A stretch of DNA of 28,041 nt from DSOI01 sp041394885. Its GTDB lineage: Bacteria > Acidobacteriota > Terriglobia > Bryobacterales > Bryobacteraceae. This document shows, in pieces, positions 1 through 8,123 of this stretch. Each line of letters begins with the position of its first letter. The first letter of the stretch is position 1. Location: assembly GCA_041394885.1 (NCBI GenBank), contig JAWKHI010000065.1:1-28041 (forward strand). Direction: 5' to 3'. The notes beneath the pieces are model-generated. The model was not told the DNA's origin and did not search any database. It was given only the letters and a program-made list of their open reading frames with translations. A program made the position numbers and the translations under genes.

Positions 1-147
1 GCCCCATTGAAGCGAGCGACTGGAGTGCGCTCGCGATGCGACGTATCTGTGGCGATGGCGGCGGGTTTGACGGTATGGGGACGGAGGGCTGGCTTGGCAG
101 GGGATTGAGCGGGTGCGGCCGTCCGCACCCGCGCCGATGTCGCGCCC
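1..147. other. Left-edge intergenic stretch, no gene recognised
   Basis: This is the stretch downstream of the P460 gene. Plus-strand frame 1 is open from the window edge to a TGA at 106-108, but the 35 translated residues match nothing I recognise, so I do not call a gene tail. The only structured element is the hairpin at 109-132, listed separately. Confidence 0.4.
109..132 (-). terminator. Strong hairpin after the P460 gene, possible terminator
   Basis: A perfect 10-bp stem (109-118 pairing with 123-132) encloses the 4-nt loop CCGT. It begins 16 nt past the stop codon of the minus-strand P460 gene, which is the usual place for a terminator. The stem is almost all G and C. The bases that follow it on the minus strand are not T-rich, so it is not a textbook intrinsic terminator. 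It could act with Rho, act bidirectionally, or simply protect the 3' end. Confidence 0.4.
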
Positions 148-720
148 TCACCGTTTGCCGGCAGACGCCTTGGCGGCGCGCAGCACGGGGTAATATTGCG
201 TAAACACGAAGTCGTCACCGGCATTAGCGCCGTGGCAGGCGTTGCAACTCGTGGTGGCCTGGGCCGCCGACTGTTTCTGGAGCGGATACTTGTGGCCGAA
301 GCTGAAGAAGGCCCAGTTGCCCGGCTCGTCACGGAAGCGGGTGCTGTCTTTGATGGCGACTTCAAGCCCGGTGAATTCTCCCATGAAGTAGCCGTTGCCG
401 CTGGTGGCTTTCTTGGCGCCGACGCTGAGCAACTCCTTGACGATGACGGCGCCGTCGGGGAACTGGCCCGTTTTGGCGTAGTGGTCATACGCGGACGGGT
501 CGATGTAGACGGCGTGAAATTCCGGAAATGCGGCCTTTCCAGCATTCATATCGTTGGGGGTGATCGGTGTTCCGGCATAGACCCAGCGGCGGTAGCCGTC
601 GGGTTGCCGTAGCTTTCCGTCTTTGGTGAAGGTAACGGGAGGCCTGGAGGCGGATGGCATCTGGGCAGATAGAGTGGCGATTGCGGCCGCGAAGGCGACG
701 GCGAAGAAGGCGATGTTCAT
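148..720 (-). CDS. Cytochrome P460 family c-type haem protein
   Basis: A 190-residue exported protein. Residues 1-20 form a signal peptide ending in LSAQ. A P460-type domain follows, with a WVYAGTPITPND segment (46-57), a PEFHAVYIDPSAY segment (66-78) and one C-terminal haem-c motif CNACH at 159-163. Characterised cytochromes P460 oxidise hydroxylamine or handle nitric oxide in the periplasm, and their haem carries an extra lysine cross-link. Many homologues have never been tested, so only the family is assigned here. Lys95, about 64 residues before the first haem cysteine, is a candidate cross-link residue by spacing alone. An AAGGAG ribosome site precedes the ATG. The gene lies 69 bp behind an anti-sigma gene and is probably in the same operon. 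Confidence 0.85.
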   Translation of the reverse strand: MNIAFFAVAFAAAIATLSAQMPSASRPPVTFTKDGKLRQPDGYRRWVYAGTPITPNDMNAGKAAFPEFHAVYIDPSAYDHYAKTGQFPDGAVIVKELLSVGAKKATSGNGYFMGEFTGLEVAIKDSTRFRDEPGNWAFFSFGHKYPLQKQSAAQATTSCNACHGANAGDDFVFTQYYPVLRAAKASAGKR

Positions 721-789
721 TTGGGGTCTCCTTGACGCCGGGCGATCAAGCTGCCCGGCATGAGTGTGACGCCATGCGCGGGGCGGGTC

Positions 790-1038
790 TTACGGCTGGC
801 GTCCGCTTTCGAGACGGCGGAGCGCCAGCCGCAGAGCTTCGTACTCCTCGCGGCATTCCGCGCAAACGGAGAGGTGCTGTTCGACGGCGATCAGGCGTTC
901 AGCCGGTGACTTGCCGGCCAGCACGCGTTCGGCGAATTCGGCCACCAGATCCAGGCACTGTTCGCAATCGATCTCCTCGGCCCTGGTGTTTCCCAGCAAC
1001 TGCAGCAGATTGTCGAGTTCGTCCTTGGAAAGCGGCAA
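790..1038 (-). CDS. Zinc-finger anti-sigma factor (zf-HC2-like)
   Basis: An 82-residue cytoplasmic protein with no membrane segment. It has a CxxC pair at Cys25/Cys28 and an HxxxCxxC motif at His55, Cys59 and Cys62, the metal site of the zf-HC2/ZAS anti-sigma domain. Family members bind and hold their partner ECF sigma factor, and some release it when the cysteines are oxidised or zinc is lost. I choose the TTG start at 1038 because a strong GAGGAGGG ribosome site (1044-1051) lies 5 nt upstream. That site overlaps the stop codon of the sigma gene, which suggests translational coupling. Partnership with the sigma factor is inferred from adjacency. Confidence 0.82.
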   Translation of the reverse strand: MPLSKDELDNLLQLLGNTRAEEIDCEQCLDLVAEFAERVLAGKSPAERLIAVEQHLSVCAECREEYEALRLALRRLESGRQP

Positions 1039-1050
1039 TGGATCCCTCCT

Positions 1051-1662
1051 CTACTTCGTCAATGCGGTGAAGACGTCCGCTGCCTGGTAGCCGGCCTCCT
1101 CCAGGCCGCGTTTCAGCCGCTTTCGGGCGTCGTGGGTCAGTTTGTAGATGGCGTTCCTGGTGACACCCAGCCGGATCGCGATTTCCTCCTGGGGCATGCC
1201 GCGTAGCTCGGCCAGAAGGGCGGTCCGCTGCCTGGCGGTGAGGCCGCGGTAGATCACGGCTTGCATGGTGTCGAGCAGTTGGGCGCGCCGGAGGGCGTTT
1301 TCGGGGTTACGATCGCCGTCAACGGCGCGTTCGGGTTTGAAATCGCTTCCGGCGACAACGTCTTCCAGGGAGACATCTTTCCAGCGGCGGCGGCGCAGTT
1401 CGGTGAGTGCGACGCGGATGGCGACCGAGGTAGCCCAGGTAACGAAGCGGCTGCGGCCTTCGAACTGGTGCAGGCGGTCCATGACGCGGAGCAACGAATC
1501 CTGCACGGCGTCTTCCAGGAACGCGCCGCAGGCGTGAGCGCTGCCGGCCAAGGCGGCGCGGAGCCCGCGTAGCAGGGCTTCGCGAAGATCGCGAAGGGCC
1601 GCGTGGCGGAGGTCATCCTCGCCGGTAAGGTGTGCCAGCCACTCGGAATTGCTGCGCTGCAT
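1051..1662 (-). CDS. ECF-type RNA polymerase sigma-70 factor
   Basis: A 203-residue sigma factor with the two-domain ECF layout. Region 2 spans about 48-92 and includes EDAVQDSLLRVMDRL and the RSRFVTWATSVA helix. A linker of about 45 residues follows. Region 4 is at about 141-190, with the LTARQRTALLAEL helix and the helix-turn-helix EEIAIRLGVTRNAIYKL. It directs RNA polymerase to its own promoter set and is probably held inactive by the anti-sigma protein encoded 12 bp downstream. No strong Shine-Dalgarno lies close to the ATG at 1662. The most likely downstream target, by position, is the cytochrome P460 gene, and the operon may also activate itself. Confidence 0.88.
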   Translation of the reverse strand: MQRSNSEWLAHLTGEDDLRHAALRDLREALLRGLRAALAGSAHACGAFLEDAVQDSLLRVMDRLHQFEGRSRFVTWATSVAIRVALTELRRRRWKDVSLEDVVAGSDFKPERAVDGDRNPENALRRAQLLDTMQAVIYRGLTARQRTALLAELRGMPQEEIAIRLGVTRNAIYKLTHDARKRLKRGLEEAGYQAADVFTALTK

Positions 1663-1779
1663 GCGGGTATGGGCGGTATCTCCAGAATAGCCGCCGCCGG
1701 ACCATTGACGTCGCGAGCCAAGAGAATCTTACGGCTTTACTGTCGAAATCCTTCAAGCCCGGGATAGCATGATTAGAAG
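1663..1779. promoter_or_regulatory. Divergent promoter region between sigma gene and rlmB
   Basis: This 117-bp gap separates two divergently read genes and must hold both promoters. On the minus strand a TTGAAG (1751-1756) and TAAGAT (1726-1731) pair is 19 bp apart, a loose sigma-70-like candidate. On the plus strand TAGCAT at 1765-1770 lies 9 nt before the rlmB ATG, with no good -35 partner. Neither is convincing alone. Confidence 0.35.
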
Positions 1780-2541
1780 ATGAATCGCACCGCCCCAACC
1801 GGGGACGCTACAATCCTCGCCGGCATTCATGCGGTGCGGGAGGCGCTCCGCAAGCATAAGACCGGCGCCTCTCCGATCGAACGTCTGCACGTGGCCCGGG
1901 GCGCGGCTAACGCGCGCCTGCAGGAATGCATTGAACTGGCCCGCGAACTGCACGTGGCCATCCGGTTCGAGGATCGGGCCACGCTCGATCGCATGGCGCC
2001 GGGGGCGGTGCATCAGGGCATCGTGGCGGTGTCGGGAGCGAGGCCGTATCTCGATCTGGAAACATTTCTCGGCGCCGGACCCGCCGCGCTGCTGGTGGTC
2101 CTCGACGGCGTGGAGGATCCGCACAACCTGGGCGCGGTGATGCGCACCGCGCACGCCGCCGGCGCCTCCGCGGTGGTGATCCCGGAGCGGCGCTCCGCCA
2201 GCCTATCGCCAGCTTCGATCAAAGCGGCGGCGGGCGCCGCTGAGCACCTGCCGGTGATTCGCGTCACGAACGTGAACCGCACGCTCGAACAACTCAAGAA
2301 GGCCGGTTTCTGGATTTATGGACTCGACGAGCGGGGCACGGCCACCTACGACACGGTGGAATACGCCGAACCCACCGTGCTCGTGATCGGCGGCGAAGGG
2401 AAGGGAGTGCATCAGCAGACACGCGCTCACTGCGACGAACTGGTCCGCATTCCGCTCGCCGGGGCGATCTCATCGCTCAATGTCTCGGTGGCGGCGGGAA
2501 TCGCCATGTTTGAGTGGAAGCGGCGGCGCAAAACGGCCTAA
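1780..2541 (+). CDS. rlmB: 23S rRNA 2'-O-methyltransferase, TrmH/SpoU family (RlmB type)
   Basis: A 253-residue SPOUT methyltransferase that transfers a methyl group from S-adenosylmethionine to a ribose 2'-OH. In RlmB the target is G2251 of 23S rRNA. The N-terminal third (about 12-86) matches the small RNA-binding substrate domain. The catalytic domain carries the three SpoU motifs: DPHNLGAVMRTA (113-124, with Asn116 and Arg122), IGGEGKG (203-209), and IPLAGAISSLNVSVA (224-238, with Asn234). Length and domain order fit RlmB well, but other TrmH-group enzymes share these motifs, so the exact target is inferred. The MFS gene follows after a 28-bp gap. Confidence 0.85.
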   Translation: MNRTAPTGDATILAGIHAVREALRKHKTGASPIERLHVARGAANARLQECIELARELHVAIRFEDRATLDRMAPGAVHQGIVAVSGARPYLDLETFLGAGPAALLVVLDGVEDPHNLGAVMRTAHAAGASAVVIPERRSASLSPASIKAAAGAAEHLPVIRVTNVNRTLEQLKKAGFWIYGLDERGTATYDTVEYAEPTVLVIGGEGKGVHQQTRAHCDELVRIPLAGAISSLNVSVAAGIAMFEWKRRRKTA

Positions 2542-2557
2542 AAAGGCGTGTCCACGC

Positions 2558-2563
2558 TATGCT
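2558..2563 (+). promoter_or_regulatory. -10-like hexamer TATGCT before the MFS gene
   Basis: TATGCT ends 6 nt before the TTG start at 2570, so a transcript from it would begin at or near the start codon. No good -35 is visible at 16-18 bp, and the gene could instead be read through from rlmB. It is listed because the same spacing occurs before vapB. Confidence 0.25.
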
Positions 2564-2569
2564 TGAGAA

Positions 2570-3796
2570 TTGAACGAGCACTTTCGGGCCCTGCGCCATC
2601 GTGACTTTCGCCTGTTCGTATCCGGCCAGGTGATCTCACTGATGGGCACGTGGATGCAGAGCGTGGCCCAAAGTTGGCTCGTTTACCGGCTCACCCAATC
2701 CACCGTATGGATGGGCACGCTCGGATTCTGCAATCACATTCCGGTTTTACTGCTGGGGCCGATCGCGGGCCTGGCGGCGGACCGGTTCAATCGGCGCCGC
2801 ATCGTCACCGTGGCGCAATGCGCGTTTCTGGTACAGGCGCTCACCCTGGCCGCGCTCACTCTTTCCGAGCGTGTGACGATTGGATGGCTGATCCCGCTCG
2901 CGGCTTTATGGGGAGTAATCAACGCGTTCGAAATTCCAGCGCGCCAATCGATGTACATCCATCTGGTGGGCAAGGAAGATCTGCTGAACGCGATCGCGCT
3001 GAACTCGATGACGTTCAACGCCGCGCGCGTGGTGGGCCCGTCGATCGGTGGATTCTTCGTCGCCGCATTCGGCGAGGGCACGTGCTTCCTGGTCAACGGG
3101 ATCTCCTATCTGGCGGTGATCTGGTCCTTGTTCTCCATGAGTTCCGGCGAACCGGCGCGATCGGGCACAGCGGCTTTCGCCAAGCACCTGCGCGAGGGGT
3201 TCGCCTACGCATGGACGCACCCGGGCGTCCGGACGCTGCTCGGCATCACGGCGCTGGCCAACTTGTCGACGACTCCGGTTTCGGTGCTGGCGCCCGTGTT
3301 CGCGGACCGCATCTTCCATCGCGGATCGGAGGGGCTGGGCCTGCTGCTGGGAGCGATGGGCGCGGGAGCGATCGTGGGGACGGTGGTTCTGGCGCGTCTG
3401 CGCGGCACCTCCGCGCTGGCGGGCGTGATCCTGCGATCGGCGATCCAATCGTCGCTGTCGCTGGCCTTGTTCGCGCTGTCGCCCTGGTTCGGACTATCTC
3501 TGATGGCGATGGCGCTCATGGGTTTCGGCATCTTCCGGATGCTCTCCGCGATCAACACGACGATTCAGAGTACGATCGAGGATGACTACCGCGGCCGGAT
3601 CATGTCTCTTTACACGATGACCGTCGTCGGAATGCTTCCGCTCGGCAGCCTGGCCGGCGGCGCCGCCGCCGAGTGGATCGGGGTGCGCCAAACACTGCTG
3701 GCCAGTTCCCTGCTCGGGCTGGCCGCCGCCCTGCTATGGGCCTGGAAGCAACCGGCCGTCACGAACGCCGAAAATAAGGGAACACTCGCCGTATGA
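2570..3796 (+). CDS. MFS transporter, DHA3/EntS-like exporter
   Basis: A 408-residue polytopic membrane protein with about 12 hydrophobic segments, the usual length for the family. DHA3-type hallmarks include FRALRHRDFRLFVSGQ near the N-terminus, a GLAADRFNRRR loop after TM2 (motif A), and NAFEIPARQSM followed by NAIALNS and GPSIGG around TM4-5. Members export siderophores or drugs by proton antiport; the substrate here is unknown. The TTG start is chosen because it gives the complete family N-terminus and the next methionines lie inside the first membrane segment. Its stop codon overlaps the next gene's start (ATGA), so the two are probably translated together. Confidence 0.85.
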   Translation: MNEHFRALRHRDFRLFVSGQVISLMGTWMQSVAQSWLVYRLTQSTVWMGTLGFCNHIPVLLLGPIAGLAADRFNRRRIVTVAQCAFLVQALTLAALTLSERVTIGWLIPLAALWGVINAFEIPARQSMYIHLVGKEDLLNAIALNSMTFNAARVVGPSIGGFFVAAFGEGTCFLVNGISYLAVIWSLFSMSSGEPARSGTAAFAKHLREGFAYAWTHPGVRTLLGITALANLSTTPVSVLAPVFADRIFHRGSEGLGLLLGAMGAGAIVGTVVLARLRGTSALAGVILRSAIQSSLSLALFALSPWFGLSLMAMALMGFGIFRMLSAINTTIQSTIEDDYRGRIMSLYTMTVVGMLPLGSLAGGAAAEWIGVRQTLLASSLLGLAAALLWAWKQPAVTNAENKGTLAV

Positions 3797-4986
3797 ACCG
3801 TCTGCTCTTTATCGTCGTACTCCTCATGCCCGCCGCCGCCGCGGCGCAGGAGACGGCCGAAATCCTGGCGCAACTGTCGGGAATCACCGGTCTCGAAGTT
3901 CGCGAACGCGTGATAGAGCACACCATGAAACGCGATGAGTTGAAGGCGTACTTCGACGAGCGGATCGATGAAGCCGTCAAGCCGGAAGAAATCCGGATCG
4001 AGGAACTGGCGCTCAAGAAGCTCGGGTTCGTTCCGGCCGATTTCGATCTTCGCAAGACGACGGTGGATCTGATGAGCGAACAGGCAGCCGCCTTCTACGA
4101 CTACCGGAAGAAGAAGATGGTCCTGCTCGAGGGCGATCCGGGGGTGATGAGGGACATGGCGCTGGTCCACGAACTGGCGCACGCACTTGCGGATCAGCAT
4201 TTCCGGCTGGAGAAGTTTCTGAAAAAAGCCGGTTCGAGCGACGACAGCGCGCTGGCGCGGATGGCGGTGATGGAGGGGCAGGCGACGTGGCTGATGTCGG
4301 AGTTCATGGCCAAGCGGATGGGCCAGTCGCTGCTCGAGAACGGAAACATGGTGAGCATGATGAGCCGGATGGCCGGTTCGGCAGGCAGCGGATTCCCGGT
4401 GTTTTCGAGCGTCCCACTCTACATGAAAGAGTCGCTCGTGTTTCCGTATTCGCAGGGCATGGTTTTTCAGCACCGGGTGGTGGAAAAGCTCGGCAAGGAC
4501 GGGTTCGCGGAAGTGTTTCGCAATCCACCGCAATCGACGCGCGAAATCCTGCATCCGGAGAAATACATCGATGGGGAAAAGCCGGTTGCCGTGAAGCTGC
4601 CGCAGCCGCCGCGCAAGAGGGAATGGAAGGAGTTGGCGGAAGGAACCGTGGGTGAGTTCGATCATCTCATTCTCTTGCGGCAGACGGACACCTCCATGGA
4701 GTTGTTGGCCGAGAGCTGGCGAGGCGGCAAGTACGCGCTATGGGAAAACAAGAAAGACAAGAACCGGGTGGCCCTGGCGTACGTGTCGGCATGGGCCGAT
4801 GAAAAGGCTGCGCGGGACTTCTTCCGCGTGTACAAAGCCATTCTCACGAAGAAATGGAAATCGTGCGAGTTTCGCGAAGAGACCGGTTCGAAGCTGGCCG
4901 GAGTGGGCGATGACGGCCACTTCGTGACGCGGCTCGAGGGCCGGACGGTGATCAGCCTGGAAGGCCTTCCCGAGGCCGCCGAGTAG
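3793..4986 (+). CDS. Exported putative zinc metallopeptidase (HELAH motif)
   Basis: A 397-residue protein with a signal peptide (1-19, ending AAAAQ). The motif MALVHELAHALADQHF holds HELAH at 126-130. Glu161, in the MEGQATW segment 31 residues after the second histidine, is well placed to be the third zinc ligand of a gluzincin-type peptidase. No other known domain is recognisable, and the C-terminal half looks like a soluble alpha/beta fold. Substrate and pathway are unknown. The start ATG overlaps the stop of the MFS gene by 4 bp, which suggests coupled expression. It ends 16 bp from the stop of the convergent RND operon. Confidence 0.72.
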   Translation: MNRLLFIVVLLMPAAAAAQETAEILAQLSGITGLEVRERVIEHTMKRDELKAYFDERIDEAVKPEEIRIEELALKKLGFVPADFDLRKTTVDLMSEQAAAFYDYRKKKMVLLEGDPGVMRDMALVHELAHALADQHFRLEKFLKKAGSSDDSALARMAVMEGQATWLMSEFMAKRMGQSLLENGNMVSMMSRMAGSAGSGFPVFSSVPLYMKESLVFPYSQGMVFQHRVVEKLGKDGFAEVFRNPPQSTREILHPEKYIDGEKPVAVKLPQPPRKREWKELAEGTVGEFDHLILLRQTDTSMELLAESWRGGKYALWENKKDKNRVALAYVSAWADEKAARDFFRVYKAILTKKWKSCEFREETGSKLAGVGDDGHFVTRLEGRTVISLEGLPEAAE

Positions 4987-5002
4987 CAGCTACGCCCGCC
5001 CG

Positions 5003-8000
5003 CTAAACACCGACGGGGGCTGCCGGAGCGTGCGCGGTCTTCTTTCCGCGCCGTGTCCAGGCCTGCATTCCGGCCATGTACGTGTAAACAACCGGAGTGA
5101 GGTACAGGGTGACCATCTGGGAGAAGATCAATCCACCCACTACCACCAGACCCAACGACTGCCGCGCATCGCCACCCGCGCCATAGCCCACCGCGATCGG
5201 CACCGCGCCCAGCATCGCCGCCATGGTGGTCATCATGATGGGGCGGAAGCGGATGAGGCAGCCTTCGTAGATGGCTTCGCGGGGGGATTGGCCGCCGCGT
5301 TCGGCTTCGAGCGCGAAGTCAATTTGCATGATGGCGTTCTTCATCACGATGCCGATGAGCATGATCAGTCCGACGAACCCGTAGATGTTCAGGTCCAACC
5401 CGAACAGCTCGAGCGTGAGCAGCGCGCCGAAGCCGGCCGAAGGCAGCCCCGACAGGATTGTCAGCGGATGGATATAGCTCTCGTAGAGAATGCCCAGCAC
5501 GATATAGACCACCAGGATCGCCACGATGAGTAGCAGGGTGAGGTTCGATTGTGAACCCTGAAACGCCTGCAGCGAGCCTTGAAACGCGGTTCCGATTCCT
5601 TCCGGCAGATCGCGTATCAGTTCGTTGATGCGCTCGGCCGCGTTGCCCAGCGGATATCCCGGAATCGTGTTGAACGACACGGTCACCGCCGGCAGTTGTC
5701 CGTAGTGATTGATCGTCTGGGGACCCACATCTTCGTGCAGGACGGCCACCGCATCGAGCGGGATGAGACGTTCGCCCGAGCCTTTGAAATAGAGCATCGA
5801 GAGCGCTTTCGGGTCACGCTGATCCTCCGGCAGCAACTCGAGCAACACCTTGTACTCGTTCACCGAACTGTAGATCGTGGAGACCCACCGGGGACCGAAG
5901 GCGTCGTACAACGCATTTTCGATCTGTTCCACGTTCACCTGGAGCGCGGCGGCGCGGTCACGGTCAATTCGGACGTTCACTTGCGGCGTGCGGATCTGCA
6001 GGTTGCTCGTGACGTCCTGCAAGCCGGGTTCGGTGGCAAGTTCCTTGGTGAACGCCTCGGCGGCGGCGAACAACTCGGGCTGGTCCGGGGACTGGAGCGA
6101 AAACTGATAGGGGCTCTTGGTGACCTGCCCGCCGATCTGAACCGTCGGTGGATTTTGCAGATAGGTGCGGAGTCCGGGAATCTGACCCAATTCCGCGCGC
6201 AGTTCATCCATCACGCCGTTCACACCCAACTGCCGGCTGTGCCGAGGCTTGAGGTGAATGATCAATTGTCCGAAATTGGCTCCGCCCAGCGTCGCGGCCG
6301 TAGCTCCTCCGACGCTCGACACCAACCCTTCCACATTCGGGTTTTTCGCCACCAGATCCGCCGCCTGCCTTTGGTGCTCCACCATCTGGTAGTAGGACGT
6401 GCCCTCGGTGGCTTCCGTGAACGCAATGATCTGATCGGTGTCCTGATCGGGGATGAAGCCTTTCGGAATGCGGACGAAGATCCACACAGTGGCGGCGAGC
6501 AGGAAGACGAACCCGAACACGGTGACCACGCGAAACCGCAGCACCGCGCCGAGCGTAGCGCCGTAGATACGCAACAGCCACTCGAAGAAGCGTTCCGTCA
6601 CACGGTAAAACCAGCCGTGCGCGCCCTCATGCGAGGCTCTCAGAAAACGGCTGCACAGCATTGGCGTCAGCGTCACCGACACCAACCCCGAGATCAGCAC
6701 CGCGACGCAAATGGTGACGGCGAACTCGCGGAACAAGCGCCCGAGTACTCCTCCCATGAACAGCACGGGAATGAAAACGGCGGCGAGCGAGAGTGTCATC
6801 GAGACGATGGTGAACCCGATCTCGCGTGCGCCGGTAAAAGCGGCTTCCATGGGCGGCTTGCCCATTTCGATGTGCCGCACGATGTTTTCGAGCATGACAA
6901 TGGCGTCGTCCACCACGAAGCCCACCGACAGGATCAACGCCATCATGGACAGGTTGTCGAGGCTGTAGTCAAGCAGATACATCACTGCGAACGTGCCGAC
7001 GATGGAAAACGGCAGCGCGAGGCTGGGGATGATGGTGGCCGAAACGTTGCGCAGGAACAGGAAGATCACCATGATCACCAGACCCAGCGTCAGCAGCATG
7101 GTGAACTTCACATCTTCGAAAGACTCGCTAATGGTCTCGCTGCGGTCATAGAGCACGTCCATCTTGACCGACGGCGGCAGCTCCGTGGTGAACACCGGCA
7201 GCAGCGTCTTGATGTCCTGGGTGACGGCCATGGTATTGGTGCCGGGCTGGCGCTGGATCGCCAGCACCACGGCGCGCTGCTCCATGCCGTCTTTGTAGAA
7301 CCACGATGCCGCGCGATCGTCCTCGATACCGTCCACCACCTGCCCCAGTTCTTCCAGACGGATCGGCGACCCCTGGCGATAGGAGACGATCACGGGCTTG
7401 TAAGCCTCCGCGTTCATCAACTGGCCGGTGGCTTGCAAAGTGAACGCGCGCTGGGGACCGACAATGGTGCCAATAGGCAGATTCACGTTCCAGTTACGCA
7501 GCGCATTCTCCACCTCATTGATGCCCACCTGCCGCGCCGCGAGCGCCCGCGGGTTCACCTGCACGTGCACGGCGTAGCGCTGCGCCCCGAGCACCTGGAC
7601 CTGGGCGACGCCGTTGATCATGGAAATCCGCTGCGCCACGCGTGTTTCGGCGTATTCGTTGAGCGTCCACAGCGGCATGGTGCCGGAGGTGAGCACCAGG
7701 TACAGAATCGGCTGATCGGCGGGGTTGACCTTGGTGAAGGTGGGCGGCGTGGGCATCCCTTGCGGCAGCATCCGCGCGGCTTGGGTGATCGCCGCCTGTA
7801 CGTCCACCGCGGCCCCGTCGAGATTCCGGCTCAGGTCGAACTCGAGCGTGATTTGCGTGGAGCCGAGCGAGTTGACCGACGACATCGCAGCCAGGCCGGC
7901 GATCATGGTGAACTGGTTCTCGAGCGGGGTGGCCACCGCCGCGGCCATCGTCTCCGGACTCGCGCCTGGCAGCGCCGCCGTCACCAGCAGAGTCGGCAGG

Positions 8001-8122
8001 TCGACGTTGGGGAGGTCACTCACGGGCAGCGAACGGTATGCCACCGAGCCGAACAACGCGATCGCAGCCATCAGCAGACTGGTGGCGATGGGGCGTTCGA
8101 TAAAGGTCGCCGAAAAATTCAT
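5003..8122 (-). CDS. RND efflux pump inner-membrane subunit (second of tandem pair)
   Basis: A 1039-residue proton-driven pump of the AcrB/MdtB/MdtC (HAE1) family. It has the N-terminal TM1 segment, two large periplasmic loops and the usual two blocks of membrane helices. The TM4 proton-relay aspartates are Asp405 and Asp406 in GFVVDDAIVM, and the partner lysine lies in MLIGIVMKNAIM. The open frame extends to 8212, but I place the start at 8122. There the MNFSATFIERP N-terminus matches the paralogue exactly in position, and a GGGAG ribosome site (8129-8133) sits 6 nt upstream. The start is 1 bp from the stop of the upstream pump gene, so the two are translationally linked and may form a mixed trimer as MdtB and MdtC do. 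Confidence 0.93.
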   Translation of the reverse strand: MNFSATFIERPIATSLLMAAIALFGSVAYRSLPVSDLPNVDLPTLLVTAALPGASPETMAAAVATPLENQFTMIAGLAAMSSVNSLGSTQITLEFDLSRNLDGAAVDVQAAITQAARMLPQGMPTPPTFTKVNPADQPILYLVLTSGTMPLWTLNEYAETRVAQRISMINGVAQVQVLGAQRYAVHVQVNPRALAARQVGINEVENALRNWNVNLPIGTIVGPQRAFTLQATGQLMNAEAYKPVIVSYRQGSPIRLEELGQVVDGIEDDRAASWFYKDGMEQRAVVLAIQRQPGTNTMAVTQDIKTLLPVFTTELPPSVKMDVLYDRSETISESFEDVKFTMLLTLGLVIMVIFLFLRNVSATIIPSLALPFSIVGTFAVMYLLDYSLDNLSMMALILSVGFVVDDAIVMLENIVRHIEMGKPPMEAAFTGAREIGFTIVSMTLSLAAVFIPVLFMGGVLGRLFREFAVTICVAVLISGLVSVTLTPMLCSRFLRASHEGAHGWFYRVTERFFEWLLRIYGATLGAVLRFRVVTVFGFVFLLAATVWIFVRIPKGFIPDQDTDQIIAFTEATEGTSYYQMVEHQRQAADLVAKNPNVEGLVSSVGGATAATLGGANFGQLIIHLKPRHSRQLGVNGVMDELRAELGQIPGLRTYLQNPPTVQIGGQVTKSPYQFSLQSPDQPELFAAAEAFTKELATEPGLQDVTSNLQIRTPQVNVRIDRDRAAALQVNVEQIENALYDAFGPRWVSTIYSSVNEYKVLLELLPEDQRDPKALSMLYFKGSGERLIPLDAVAVLHEDVGPQTINHYGQLPAVTVSFNTIPGYPLGNAAERINELIRDLPEGIGTAFQGSLQAFQGSQSNLTLLLIVAILVVYIVLGILYESYIHPLTILSGLPSAGFGALLTLELFGLDLNIYGFVGLIMLIGIVMKNAIMQIDFALEAERGGQSPREAIYEGCLIRFRPIMMTTMAAMLGAVPIAVGYGAGGDARQSLGLVVVGGLIFSQMVTLYLTPVVYTYMAGMQAWTRRGKKTAHAPAAPVGV

Positions 8123-8123
8123 G

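Noticed and set aside
1..108. A partial plus-strand gene ending at 106-108
   Set aside because: Thirty-five residues with no recognisable motif and no upstream context do not support a call.
3610..4665. A 351-codon minus-strand frame under the peptidase gene
   Set aside because: The plus-strand gene has a signal peptide and a zinc motif; the reverse frame is His- and Arg-rich without any recognisable domain.
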